Assembly: GCF_028010285.1 (NCBI RefSeq) | Contig: NZ_CP116304.1 | Coordinates: forward strand, 1,814,501 to 1,878,500 | Direction: 5' to 3' | Source of the DNA: Pseudomonas sp. Q1-7 | Lineage (GTDB): Bacteria; Pseudomonadota; Gammaproteobacteria; Pseudomonadales; Pseudomonadaceae | DNA: 64,000 nt | Part shown: in pieces, positions 8,940 through 17,546 of the stretch | Layout of the letters: every line of letters starts with the position of its first letter | Position numbering within the stretch: the first letter of the stretch is position 1 | Program-made: the position numbers and the translations under genes | The notes under the pieces: model-generated | Database searches by the model: none | Told to the model about the DNA's origin: nothing | The model's input: the letters and a program-made list of their open reading frames with translations, nothing else

Positions 8940-9775
8940 GGGGTCTTCACACTCTCGATGGAAGTCAGGAACAAGGTGCCATCGTCTTCGAAGATGGCGC
9001 CACGGAAGAGGGCCTGCTGGTTGACGCGCACGTCGGCGCGCTCCTTCAGGCGCAGGGTCAGGATGTCCCCCAGCTGCAGGCCGAGCACCTGGCTCAGGGG
9101 CATGCGCGCCTGCGCCAGCACGCAGTCCAGGCGCACCGGCAGGTGCCTGATGTTGTCCAGCGGATCGCCGGCCAGGCGCGGCGGCGGCGGTCCGGCGAGC
9201 AGGCTGGTGAGCCGGTCGGTCAGCTCGGCATCCAGATAGAGGAAGAGCGACGATTCGCTGCCGGTGAGGTGGCTGCTGTAGCGCAGCTCGGCGACGTACT
9301 CCCAGAGGGTTTCCTCATAGGCGTTGTCGAAGCGCTCCAGTTCGCCCAGGCCCGACCCGCTCAGCAGGGTGCGGCCGAAGATCCGGCAAATGTCCTGCCC
9401 CAGGCGTTCGCGCATCCGTTGTTCGGAGGTGCTGATGGGCGTTTCTTCGTGGCTGGGCAGGCTGGTGCCGCCGTAGTAGCACTCCAGGGCTTCGGCCAGC
9501 AGGGCGCGATCGATGGTGAAACCCACCTTGCCCAGCGTGGAACGGTAGATGCACTCGGCGGGGCGGGGCGAATGTTCGAGAACATCCACTTTGTTCAATT
9601 CGAGATTGATTCGATAACCCCGCAGAAAGTAGTCGCTGATAATGCGCGGATACTTGTGCGTGGTTTCCTTTATATGTTGGGGAATCCGATGATGGTGCCG
9701 CCCAAGCTTCTGGGGCTTGAGGCGAATCAGACTTTCGGCGGGCACGCCATGATGGACTTTGGAGTTGCCAGTCAT
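8936..9775 (-). CDS. fliM: Flagellar switch protein FliM, short N-terminus (lateral system)
   Basis: This 279-residue C-ring switch protein is first in the minus-strand operon. Usual FliM proteins are about 320 residues and open with the CheY-binding peptide LSQxEIDALL. Here the N-terminus is MTGNSKVHHGVPAE, followed by basic RLKPQKLGRHHHRIPQHIK. No EIDALL-like motif is seen even if the frame is extended 27 codons to 9856. The middle domain (LGKVGFTIDRALLAEALECY) and the C-terminal SpoA domain (LPVRLDCVLAQARMPLSQVL) are present. I chose the ATG at 9775 because a GGA-rich stretch lies upstream and the extra residues look non-conserved. The motor may be insensitive to CheY or use another input. 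Confidence 0.9.
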   Translation of the reverse strand: MTGNSKVHHGVPAESLIRLKPQKLGRHHHRIPQHIKETTHKYPRIISDYFLRGYRINLELNKVDVLEHSPRPAECIYRSTLGKVGFTIDRALLAEALECYYGGTSLPSHEETPISTSEQRMRERLGQDICRIFGRTLLSGSGLGELERFDNAYEETLWEYVAELRYSSHLTGSESSLFLYLDAELTDRLTSLLAGPPPPRLAGDPLDNIRHLPVRLDCVLAQARMPLSQVLGLQLGDILTLRLKERADVRVNQQALFRGAIFEDDGTLFLTSIESVKTP

Positions 9776-10220
9776 GCTGAAGATTCGTAATTCCAGGTTT
9801 GCACCAAAGTTGTGCGTTTGGCGAACGCCTGAATGTCTCGGCCGAAGACATTTCATGCGCCGACGTGCTGCTCCTTACCAGTTGCGCTGAACACCTCGCG
9901 GCATCGCACAGTCTGGCCACTGGCGGCGCCATTCTAGGGCTGTAGCCTTGTGGGGTTTAAATCAAGAGCTGTCAAAAGCTGTCTTTTGATCTTTGATTTC
10001 GACTTTTGACGGAAAATAAGCGGAGTGCGATGTGGCAATTTGCCCGCACTTGATATGGTGCGCGCACTGACACCGGCAGAACGCCGAGGAATTGGGCTTT
10101 CGAATGCCGGTTAAAGCACTAAGGCGACCATTCAGGCGAAAAGTTCAAATTTATTTCGAAATTATTTCGAAGTGTCGAAAGTGCCGGCTTGGCGCAAGGG
10201 AAAGATGCAGGTGATATGCG
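9776..10220 (+). promoter_or_regulatory. 445-bp divergent regulatory region between fliM and lafK
   Basis: No gene is visible. The stretch is clearly AT-richer than its surroundings and repeat-laden. GTCAAAAG (9971-9978) is inverted as CTTTTGAC (10003-10010), with a related CTTTTGAT at 9983-9990. Next to lafK the unit TTATTTCGAA occurs at 10151-10160 and again at 10162-10171, an 11-base period near one helical turn. These could be operator sites for the master switch of the lateral system, since both early operons start here. A possible -24/-12 element is listed separately. The lafK ATG has an AGGTG ribosome site. Confidence 0.55.
10033..10048 (+). promoter_or_regulatory. Weak sigma54-type -24/-12 candidate upstream of lafK
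   Basis: TGGCAAT followed after four bases by CCGCA keeps the required ten bases between GG and GC. The -12 half lacks the usual TTGC. It would place a start about 165 bases before lafK. The match is much poorer than those before fliD and flgB. Confidence 0.25.
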
Positions 10221-11621
10221 ATGAGTAGTCAAAGTCAGGCGCTGACCCGAAGGGATGAAGTCTTGCTCGAACAAGTTCCGGCATTGCACCGGATCGCTGT
10301 TATCGGCTGCGCCGGACAATGCCAGGCCCTGCTCGACGGCTTGCGTCGCGAAGGTTGCCGGATAATCCCGTATTCCGGACTGGAGGCGGTGGGCGCCGAC
10401 GACCTGGCGGACACCGACCTCGCCTTTGTCTTCGCCAGCCAGCAGCCGGACCAGGCGCTCTATGCGCGGGTCGGCGCCTTGCTGCGGCAACTGCCCCAGC
10501 TCAGCCTGGTGCCGGTGGTGGAATACGCCGACCAGGAAAAGGCCGCCACCCTGCTGGAGCTGGGCTGCATCGACTACCTGCTGACACCCTTCAGCGGCTC
10601 CCAGCTCAGCGCCCTGCTGCAGCGCCAGGCCCAGGCCCGTGCCGCCCAGGACGACTTCGTCTGCTGCTCCCAGGCCGGCCGCCGCCTGCTGGCCATGGCC
10701 CAGCGTGTGGCGCCGACCCGCGCGCCGGTCCTCGTCACTGGCGAGACCGGCACCGGCAAGGAGCTGATGGCGCGCTACATCCATCGCTTCTCGTCCACCC
10801 CGGACGCGCCGTTCATCGCGGTCAACTGCGCGGCCATCCCCGAGGCCATGCTCGAGTCCATCCTTTTCGGCCACGAGCGCGGCGCCTTCACCGGCGCCGT
10901 CACCGCCCAGCCGGGCAAGTTCGAGCTGGCCAACGGCGGCACCCTGCTGCTGGACGAGATCGGCGAACTGCCCCTGGGGCTGCAGGCCAAGCTGCTGCGG
11001 GTGCTGCAGGAACAGCGTGTCGAGCGCCTCGGCGGGCGCAAGGAAATCGCGCTGGACGTGCGCATCATCGCCGCCACCAACCGTGACCTGCAGCAGGAAG
11101 TGGCGGCGGGGCGTTTCCGCGCCGACCTGATGTTCCGCCTCGACGTCCTGCCGCTGCACATCGCCCCGCTACGCGAGCGGCGGGACGACGTGCTGCCCCT
11201 GGCGCGGCGCTTCATCCGCAAGTACGCACCCCAGGACGCCCAGCACAACCTGCTCACCGAAGCCGCCTGCCAGGCGCTGCTGGCCCATGACTGGCCGGGC
11301 AACGCGCGGGAGCTGGAAAACACCCTGCAGCGCGCCCTGGTACTGCGCAACGGCCTGTTCATCCAGCCGCGCGACCTGGGCCTGGCGGCGGCCGACCTGG
11401 CGCAGCCGCTCGCCACCGGCGCGGCGCCGGTCCAGGCCGTGGAAGGCCGCGCCGCCCTGCGCGCCAGCGGCAAGCTCGCCGAATACCAGCACGTGCTGGA
11501 CACCATCCGCCGTTTCGGCGGCCACAAGACCAAGGCGGCCGAGAGCCTGGGCATGACGCCCCGGGCCTTGCGCTACCGCCTCAACGCCATGCGCGAGCAG
11601 GGCCTGCAGGTACAGCTCTGA
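10221..11621 (+). CDS. lafK: Sigma54-dependent lateral flagellar master activator LafK
   Basis: This is a 466-residue enhancer-binding protein. Residues about 22-135 resemble a receiver-like fold, but the position of the phosphoacceptor Asp reads LAFVFASQ, so it is probably not phosphorylated. The AAA+ domain has Walker A GETGTGKE (174-181), sigma54-contacting GAFTGA (221-226) and Walker B GGTLLLDEIGE (239-249). A Fis-type helix-turn-helix fills about 424-460 (GGHKTKAAESLGMTPRALRY). LafK homologues activate lateral flagellar genes with sigma54. Its position directly before fliE matches Flag-2 and lateral loci, and the fliD and flgB promoters found here are logical targets. It differs from polar FleQ/FlrA by context rather than architecture. 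Confidence 0.93.
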   Translation: MSSQSQALTRRDEVLLEQVPALHRIAVIGCAGQCQALLDGLRREGCRIIPYSGLEAVGADDLADTDLAFVFASQQPDQALYARVGALLRQLPQLSLVPVVEYADQEKAATLLELGCIDYLLTPFSGSQLSALLQRQAQARAAQDDFVCCSQAGRRLLAMAQRVAPTRAPVLVTGETGTGKELMARYIHRFSSTPDAPFIAVNCAAIPEAMLESILFGHERGAFTGAVTAQPGKFELANGGTLLLDEIGELPLGLQAKLLRVLQEQRVERLGGRKEIALDVRIIAATNRDLQQEVAAGRFRADLMFRLDVLPLHIAPLRERRDDVLPLARRFIRKYAPQDAQHNLLTEAACQALLAHDWPGNARELENTLQRALVLRNGLFIQPRDLGLAAADLAQPLATGAAPVQAVEGRAALRASGKLAEYQHVLDTIRRFGGHKTKAAESLGMTPRALRYRLNAMREQGLQVQL

Positions 11622-11640
11622 CCCTTTCCGGAGAACAAGC

Positions 11641-11973
11641 ATGAGTTCGATCACACAGGTCCAGCAGGACATGCTGGCGCGCATGGGGCAGTTCGCCGAA
11701 CTGGCCGGCGGCGACGCCGTACGCCCGGCCATCCTGCCCAGCGACGGGGCCGCCGACGGCATTCGCGAATCCTTCGAGTCCGCCCTGCGCGCGGTGGACG
11801 CCGAGCAGCACCGCGCCGGTGAAGCGATGGCGGCGGTGGACAGCGGGCGCAGCGACGACCTGGTCGGCGCCATGGTGCAGAGCCAGAAGGCCAGCGTTTC
11901 CTTCAGCGCGCTGATGCAGGTGCGCAACAAGCTGGCCACGGCCTTCGACGACGTCATGAGAATGCCGCTCTGA
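11641..11973 (+). CDS. fliE: Basal-body protein FliE (lateral system)
   Basis: This 110-residue protein links the MS ring to the rod. The C-terminal half is typical FliE: SFESALRAVDAEQHRAGEAM and then LVGAMVQSQKASVSFSALMQ and VRNKLATAFDDVMRM. It lies 19 bases after lafK with a GGAGAAC ribosome site and 20 bases before fliF, so it is probably co-transcribed with both. Confidence 0.94.
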   Translation: MSSITQVQQDMLARMGQFAELAGGDAVRPAILPSDGAADGIRESFESALRAVDAEQHRAGEAMAAVDSGRSDDLVGAMVQSQKASVSFSALMQVRNKLATAFDDVMRMPL

Positions 11974-11993
11974 GCGGCTGCGGGAACTGAATC

Positions 11994-13682
11994 GTGCTGC
12001 AGTTGATCAAGAGCAAGCTGGCCGAGGGCGGCTTCAAACCCGACCCGCGCCTGACCCTGCTGGCCATGGCCGGCGCCGCCGCATTGCTGGCGGTGGGCAC
12101 CGTCTACTACCTCTGGCGCGACCAGGGCGCGTTCAAGCCGCTGTATGGTGCCGGCGAGGCCTTTCCCGCCGCCGAGGTGATGCAGGTGCTGGACACCGAA
12201 GGCCTGGCCTACCGTCTCCACCCGCAAAGCGGGCAGGTGCTGGTGGGCGAGCGCGACCTGGCGCATGCGCGGATGCTGCTGTCGGCCAAGGGTGTGAAGG
12301 TGTCGGTGCCGCCGGGTTATGAGCTGTTCGACAAGGACGAGCCGCTGGGCACCAGCCAGTTCGTCCAGGACGTGCGCCTCAAGCGCAGCCTGGAAGGCGA
12401 GCTGGCGCGCACCATCATGGCCGTCAAGGGCGTCAAATCCGCCCGCGTACACCTGGCCCAGGAAGAGGCCACCTCCTTCGTGGTCAACCGCCGTTCGCCG
12501 CCCAAGGCCTCGGTCATGCTGACCCTGGACCCGGGGACCCGGCTCAAGCCCGAGCAGGTGGGCGCCATCGCCAACCTGGTGGCCAACAGCGTGCCGCAGC
12601 TCAAGCCGCAGGACGTCAGCGTGGTCGACCAGCTGGGGTCGCTGCTCTCCCGCGGGCTGAACACCTGGGGCGACACGGGGCAGAACTGGGAAGTGATCGA
12701 CGACTACCAGCAGAAGGCCGTGGCCAACATCGAGGAAGTCCTGGCGCCGGTGCTGGGGGCGGGCAACTACCGCATCAGCGTGGCCGCCGACATGGACTTC
12801 AGCCAGAAGGAAGAGACCTTCCAGGCCTATGGCGACAACCCGCGCATGCGCAGCGAAGTGCTGCGCAACGAAACCACCCTCGACCAGCTCGCGCTCGGCG
12901 TGCCCGGCTCCCTGAGCAACCGGCCGCCGCCCGCGCCGCCGCAGCCCGACGCGGCTGCCCAGGCGGAGGGTGGCAACTCGATGGTGAAGACCGAGAACAA
13001 GGCCGCCACCTCCACCCGCAACGAGACCACGCGGCAGAACGACTTCGACCAGAGCGTGACGCACATCCGCCATCCGTCCTACGCCCTGCGCCGGCAGAGC
13101 GTGTCGGTGGTGCTGAACGCCGCCAGCGCGCCGGAGGGCGGCTGGACCGCGCAGGCCCGCGCCGAGCTGGAAGCCACGGTGAAGAGCGCCGTGGGCTTCG
13201 ACGCCAAGCGTGGCGATGAGCTGACCCTGAACGTGTTCCCCTTCACCCAGCCGGTGGCCGTGGAAGATCCGGCACCCTGGTGGGAAAGCAGCGCCCTGCA
13301 GGAGTGGATCAAGCTCGGCCTGCTGGGCCTGGTGAGTCTGCTGCTGCTCCTGCTGGTGGTGCGCCCGGCGGTCCGGCACCTGACCCGCGCCCCCGAACCG
13401 GCGCCCAGCCACGACCTCCTGGAAGATCCCGAGGCCCTGGCCGCGCTGCCGCGCCATGAAGCCGAGCGCCTGCTGGCCCGCAGCAGCGGGGGAGAACCGG
13501 GCGGTGGCAGCGTGTTCGGCGAACTGAACCCGTTGTCGGAGATTCGTCTGCCGGCGCCGGGCTCTGGCCTGGAGCTGCAGATCGAGCACCTGCAGATGCT
13601 CGCCCAGAACGACCCCGAGCGCGTCTCGGAGGTGATCAAGCATTGGATCGGCCGCAATGAGAGAAGCCATGAGCCAGCCTGA
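11994..13682 (+). CDS. fliF: MS-ring protein FliF (lateral system)
   Basis: This 562-residue MS-ring protein starts at GTG. One membrane helix lies at about residues 21-41 (LLAMAGAAALLAVGTVYYLW). The periplasmic ring-building motifs follow (ELFDKDEPLGTSQFVQDVRL; VRSARVHLAQ-like VKSARVHLAQEEATSFV). A second helix lies at about 438-458, and the C-terminal tail binds FliG. Length agrees with the family (about 550-600). Its 3' end overlaps the start of fliG by 14 bases. Confidence 0.96.
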   Translation: MLQLIKSKLAEGGFKPDPRLTLLAMAGAAALLAVGTVYYLWRDQGAFKPLYGAGEAFPAAEVMQVLDTEGLAYRLHPQSGQVLVGERDLAHARMLLSAKGVKVSVPPGYELFDKDEPLGTSQFVQDVRLKRSLEGELARTIMAVKGVKSARVHLAQEEATSFVVNRRSPPKASVMLTLDPGTRLKPEQVGAIANLVANSVPQLKPQDVSVVDQLGSLLSRGLNTWGDTGQNWEVIDDYQQKAVANIEEVLAPVLGAGNYRISVAADMDFSQKEETFQAYGDNPRMRSEVLRNETTLDQLALGVPGSLSNRPPPAPPQPDAAAQAEGGNSMVKTENKAATSTRNETTRQNDFDQSVTHIRHPSYALRRQSVSVVLNAASAPEGGWTAQARAELEATVKSAVGFDAKRGDELTLNVFPFTQPVAVEDPAPWWESSALQEWIKLGLLGLVSLLLLLLVVRPAVRHLTRAPEPAPSHDLLEDPEALAALPRHEAERLLARSSGGEPGGGSVFGELNPLSEIRLPAPGSGLELQIEHLQMLAQNDPERVSEVIKHWIGRNERSHEPA

Positions 13683-14724
13683 TGAAGGGGCGCTGCCCTC
13701 GGTCAAGGACCTGAAGAAACGCCCGGTGCAACAGCGCGCGGTGAGTTCCCTGGAGCAGGCGGCGATCCTCATGCTGAGCATGGGCGACGACATCTCCGCC
13801 GGCGTGCTGCGGCACTTCAGCCGCGAAGAGATCATCGCCATCAGCCAGGCCATGGCGCGCCTGTCCAACGTCAAGCAGCCGATGGTCTCTGACGTGATCA
13901 GCCGCTTCTTCGACGACTACAAGGAGCAGAGCAGCATCAAGGGCGCGTCCCGTGGCTACCTGGCCGGCATGCTCGGCAAGGCCCTGGGCGGCGACATCAC
14001 CCGCAGCCTGCTGGACAGCATCTACGGCGAGGAAATCCGCGCCAAGATGGCCAAGATGGAATGGCTCGATCCCAAGCAGTTCGCCGCGCTCATCGCCAAG
14101 GAACACGCGCAGATGCAGGCGGTGTTCCTCGCCTTCCTGCCGCCGTCCATGGCCACCGAGGTGCTCGAAGCCATGCCCGCCTCGCGCCAGGACGAGCTGC
14201 TGTACCGCATCGCCAACCTGAACGAAGTCAACAGCGACGTCATCCGCGAGCTGGAGCAGCTCATCGACCGCAGTCTGAATGTGCTCACCACCCAGGGGTC
14301 TCAGGTGCGCGGGGTGAAGCAGGCGGCGGACATCCTCAACCGCTTCAAGGGCGACCGCAACCAGATGTTCGAGCTGCTGCGCGCCCACAACGACGACCTG
14401 GTGACGAAGATCGAGGACGAGATGTACGACTTCTTCATCCTCTCCCGGCAAAACCAGGACGTGCTGCAGACCCTGCTGGAAGTCATTCCGCTGGACGAGT
14501 GGGTGGTCGCCCTCAAGGGCGCCGAGCCCGAACTGGTGCGCGCCATCCAGGCCGCCCTGCCGAAGCGCCAGGCGCAGCAGATGGATTCCATCAACCGCCG
14601 CCAGGGCCCGGTACCCCTGAGCCGCGTCGAGCAGGTACGCAAGGACATCATGGCCGTGGTTCGCGAGATGGCGGCCGAAGGCGATCTGCAACTGCAACTG
14701 TTCCGCGAACAGACGGTGGAGTGA
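13669..14724 (+). CDS. fliG: Motor switch protein FliG (lateral system)
   Basis: This 351-residue rotor protein transmits torque. It shows the FliG N-terminal AAILMLSMGDDISAGVLRHFS block, the middle VNVLTTQGSQVRGVKQAADI-like segment with NRFKGDRNQ, and a C-terminal charged torque helix region (LPKRQAQQMDSINRRQGPVPLSRV). Two in-frame ATGs exist. The one at 13669 has GAGAG seven bases upstream, while 13657 would add four residues, so I prefer 13669. It overlaps fliF and is followed four bases later by fliH. Confidence 0.95.
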   Translation: MSQPDEGALPSVKDLKKRPVQQRAVSSLEQAAILMLSMGDDISAGVLRHFSREEIIAISQAMARLSNVKQPMVSDVISRFFDDYKEQSSIKGASRGYLAGMLGKALGGDITRSLLDSIYGEEIRAKMAKMEWLDPKQFAALIAKEHAQMQAVFLAFLPPSMATEVLEAMPASRQDELLYRIANLNEVNSDVIRELEQLIDRSLNVLTTQGSQVRGVKQAADILNRFKGDRNQMFELLRAHNDDLVTKIEDEMYDFFILSRQNQDVLQTLLEVIPLDEWVVALKGAEPELVRAIQAALPKRQAQQMDSINRRQGPVPLSRVEQVRKDIMAVVREMAAEGDLQLQLFREQTVE

Positions 14725-14728
14725 GGCG

Positions 14729-15427
14729 ATGACGGTCAGGGTGATCAAGTCGGCCGGCACCGCCTGGCGCGCCTATCGCTTTCCGCCGCGTTCGCGGGTG
14801 CTGCCCGGCGACTCCGGCGAATGGGACAGCGACCCGGCGGCACGTCAGCGCGCGGTGGCCGAAGGCTTCCAGGAGGGCATCGAGCGGGGCTACCAGGACG
14901 GCCTCAACGAGGGCCGCGAAGCCGGTCAGCGCGAGGGCATGGAGCGCGGTCGCCAGGAGGGGCAGCGGCTGGGCCGGGAAGAGGGCCGCACGCTCGGCCA
15001 GCAACAGTTCGAAGAGGCCAGCCGGCCCTTGCAGCGGGTCGCCGCCGAGTACCGGCAGTTCCTCCAGGATTTCGAGCAGGCGCGTCGCCAGCAACTGCTG
15101 GAGCTGGTGAAGAAAGTGTCCAAGCAGGTCATCCGCTGCGAACTCACCCTGCACCCCACCCAGTTGCTCAGCCTGGCCGAGGAGGCCCTGGCGGCGATGC
15201 CGGGCGATCCGGGCGAGGTGCAGATCCTGCTCAATCCCGAGGAATGCGCGCGTATCCGCGACCTGGCGCCGGACCGCGCCGAAGCCTGGCGCCTGGTGCC
15301 GGACGAGCGTCTGGCCCTGGGCGAATGCCGCGTGGTGACCGCCCAGGCCGAAGCCGACATCGGCTGCCAGCAGCGCCTGGACTCCTGCATGGATGCCCTG
15401 GCCGGACACCTGCAAGGCGAAGAATGA
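14729..15427 (+). CDS. fliH: Export ATPase regulator FliH (lateral system), long Gly repeat
   Basis: This 232-residue stator of the export ATPase binds FliI and the C-ring. A striking glycine repeat fills residues 46-90: Gly recurs at every fourth position twelve times with charged residues between. This is the GxxxG helix-packing repeat known in FliH, here long and perfectly periodic. The C-terminal half (FLQDFEQARRQQLLELVKKV, QVIRCELTLHP) is the FliI-binding domain. It is followed one base later by fliI. Confidence 0.93.
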   Translation: MTVRVIKSAGTAWRAYRFPPRSRVLPGDSGEWDSDPAARQRAVAEGFQEGIERGYQDGLNEGREAGQREGMERGRQEGQRLGREEGRTLGQQQFEEASRPLQRVAAEYRQFLQDFEQARRQQLLELVKKVSKQVIRCELTLHPTQLLSLAEEALAAMPGDPGEVQILLNPEECARIRDLAPDRAEAWRLVPDERLALGECRVVTAQAEADIGCQQRLDSCMDALAGHLQGEE

Positions 15428-15428
15428 A

Positions 15429-16757
15429 ATGAGCGCGCGGGAAACCTTCAACCTCGACGACGCCCTGCGCTCCCTCGACAGCGTCCAGCTGGCCAAGGTC
15501 AGCGGCCGCCTGGTGCGGGTGTCCGGCATGCTCCTGGAGAGCCTCGGCTGCCGCCGCATGACCGGCCAGCGCTGCCTGGTGGAGCTGGCCGACGGCAACA
15601 TGCTGGAAGCCCAGGTGGTGGGCTTCAACCGCGACATCACCTACCTCATGCCATTCAAGAAACCGGTGGGCCTGACGTCCGGCTCGCGGGTCTTCCCGGC
15701 CCGCGACCAGGCCCTGCTGCAGATCGACGCCAGCTGGCTGGGACGGGTGGTCAACGGCCTAGGCGAACCCCTGGACGGTCTCGGCAAGCTGGCCGGGCGC
15801 GATCCGCTGCCCGCCGAGCTGCCGTCGGTCAACCCGCTGCGCCGACGCCCGGTGAGCGAACCGCTGGACGTCGGCGTGCGCGCCATCAATGCCCTGCTGA
15901 CCCTGGGCAAGGGGCAGCGGGTCGGCCTGTTCGCCGGCAGCGGCGTGGGCAAGAGCGTGCTGCTGGGCATGATCACCCGGCAGACTAAGGCCGACGTGGT
16001 GGTGGTCGGGCTGATCGGCGAGCGCGGTCGCGAAGTGCAGGAGTTCCTGCTCCACGCCCTGGGCCCGGAAGGCCTGAAGAAGGCGGTGGTGGTGGTGGCA
16101 CCGGCCAACGAATCGCCGCTGATGCGCCTGAAGGCCACCGAGCTGTGCCATGCCATCGCCGCCTATTTCCGCGACCAGGGCAACGACGTGTTGCTGCTGG
16201 TGGACTCCCTGACCCGCTACGCCATGGCGCAGCGCGAAATCGCCCTGGCCCTTGGCGAGCCGCCGGCCACCAAGGGCTACCCGCCCTCGGTGTTCGGCCT
16301 GCTGCCGGAACTGGTGGAAAGCGCCGGTAACGGCGAGAGTGATCGCGGCAGCCTCAGCGCCATCTACACCGTGCTCGCCGAAGGCGACGACCAGCAGGAC
16401 CCGATCGTCGATTGCGCCCGCGCCATCCTCGATGGCCATATCGTGCTGTCGCGGCGCCTGGCGGATGTCGGCCACTACCCGGCCATCGACGTCGGCGCCT
16501 CGGTCAGCCGCTGCATGAGCCAGGTGTCGCAACCGCGCCACCTGGCGGCGGCACGCCAACTCAAGGAATTCAGCGGCACCTACGAGAAGATCAAGGAACT
16601 CATCCCCCTGGGCGGCTACACGCCGGGCATGGACATGAAGACCGATCGCGCTGTGCAACTGGCACCGGCCATCGAGCGTTTCCTGCGCCAGGACGTGGGG
16701 GAGGGCGCCGAGCTGGAGGCCTGCATCGCCGCCCTGCAAGGGTTGACCGGCGCATGA
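15429..16757 (+). CDS. fliI: Flagellum-specific ATPase FliI (lateral system)
   Basis: This 442-residue rotary-type export ATPase has Walker A GLFAGSGVGKS at about residue 167, an IGERGREVQEF motif, and Walker B VLLLVDSLTRYAMAQRE. SVFGLLPELVESAG and GHIVLSRRLADVGHYPAIDV follow, all characteristic of FliI. An upstream extension to 15393 overlaps fliH and adds non-conserved residues, so the ATG at 15429, one base after the fliH stop, is taken. The stop overlaps the fliJ start (ATGA). Confidence 0.97.
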   Translation: MSARETFNLDDALRSLDSVQLAKVSGRLVRVSGMLLESLGCRRMTGQRCLVELADGNMLEAQVVGFNRDITYLMPFKKPVGLTSGSRVFPARDQALLQIDASWLGRVVNGLGEPLDGLGKLAGRDPLPAELPSVNPLRRRPVSEPLDVGVRAINALLTLGKGQRVGLFAGSGVGKSVLLGMITRQTKADVVVVGLIGERGREVQEFLLHALGPEGLKKAVVVVAPANESPLMRLKATELCHAIAAYFRDQGNDVLLLVDSLTRYAMAQREIALALGEPPATKGYPPSVFGLLPELVESAGNGESDRGSLSAIYTVLAEGDDQQDPIVDCARAILDGHIVLSRRLADVGHYPAIDVGASVSRCMSQVSQPRHLAAARQLKEFSGTYEKIKELIPLGGYTPGMDMKTDRAVQLAPAIERFLRQDVGEGAELEACIAALQGLTGA

Positions 16758-17179
16758 AGGAACAGATCGAGATGCTCTCGCGCCTGGCCGGTCTGCGCGG
16801 CGCCAGGGTGCGCGAGATCCTCGGGCGGGTGAACTACCAGCGCAACCTGTGCCAGCGCTACCGCAACAACATTTCCGGCCTCAGCAAACTGTGCAGTTTC
16901 AGCGCCCCGGTCAGTACCCCCTTGCAGCGCAGCAACCAGCAGCAGTACAAGCTCACCCTGCACAAGATGCTGCACCTGCAGAAAGTGGAACTGTCGGTGG
17001 CCGAACAGACCCTGGCGCGTATTCAGGACGAACTGCTGGCGGCCATGCGCAGCGAGAAGCTGCTGGCCCAGGTGATCGACGGACGCCTGCAGGAGTGGCA
17101 GCAGGTGCTCGCCCGGCAGGAGCAGAAGATCCAGGACGGGCTGGCCAGCCAGGCCTGGTGGCGGGGGCAGGGCGCGTAG
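16754..17179 (+). CDS. fliJ: Export chaperone-escort FliJ (lateral system)
   Basis: This 141-residue coiled-coil protein starts with KEQIEMLSRLAGLRGARVRE and is rich in Gln, Glu, Lys and Arg throughout. It occupies the FliJ position directly after fliI with an ATGA overlap. FliJ is poorly conserved in sequence, so the assignment rests on size (about 140-150), coiled-coil character and operon place. It ends the fliE-J operon before a new promoter for flgM. Confidence 0.85.
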   Translation: MKEQIEMLSRLAGLRGARVREILGRVNYQRNLCQRYRNNISGLSKLCSFSAPVSTPLQRSNQQQYKLTLHKMLHLQKVELSVAEQTLARIQDELLAAMRSEKLLAQVIDGRLQEWQQVLARQEQKIQDGLASQAWWRGQGA

Positions 17180-17203
17180 GCGGAAGAATTCTTTGCGCAC
17201 CGA

Positions 17204-17231
17204 TTTAAGCGCCGCCGCGAAGCGGTCGCCT
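17204..17231 (+). promoter_or_regulatory. Candidate LafS (sigma28-type) promoter for flgMN
   Basis: TTTAAG (17204-17209), fifteen bases, then GTCGCCT (17225-17231). The spacing equals that of sigma28 promoters (TAAA-N15-GCCGATAA). The same two boxes with identical spacing stand before lafA, and a close version before fliD. The flgM start codon lies 33 bases downstream. Confidence 0.6.
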
Positions 17232-17264
17232 GTACAGCAGTAACCCGAAGATCTGGACGCAACC

Positions 17265-17546
17265 ATGGAAATCAGCAGGCAATTGAAAACCGGCGCGGCC
17301 CTGCAAGCCGAGGCTGCCGACAAGCCCCGCCAGGAGGCGCCGAAGGCCGTCCGCGAGGCCGTCGAAAGCCGTCCGGCGGAAAAGCTGCAGCTGGACCAGA
17401 TGCAGGAAACCCTGCGGCAGATGCCGGACGTCGACCTCAAGCGCATCGAAGAGATCCGCCAGGCCCTGCGCAACGGCAGCATCGACACCGATGCACGTTC
17501 GCTCGCCGCGAGCATCCTGTCCTACCACACCGGCAGCGAGTCGTGA
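17265..17546 (+). CDS. flgM: Anti-sigma28 factor FlgM (lateral system)
   Basis: This 93-residue protein is unstructured and charged at the N-terminus, ending in the FlgM sigma-binding half DVDLKRIEEIRQALRNGSID followed by TDARSLAASILSY. FlgM holds sigma28 inactive until it is exported through the finished hook. LafS, encoded downstream, is the expected partner. It has its own sigma28-type promoter, which would give feedback control, and overlaps flgN by four bases (GTGA type). Confidence 0.9.
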   Translation: MEISRQLKTGAALQAEAADKPRQEAPKAVREAVESRPAEKLQLDQMQETLRQMPDVDLKRIEEIRQALRNGSIDTDARSLAASILSYHTGSES

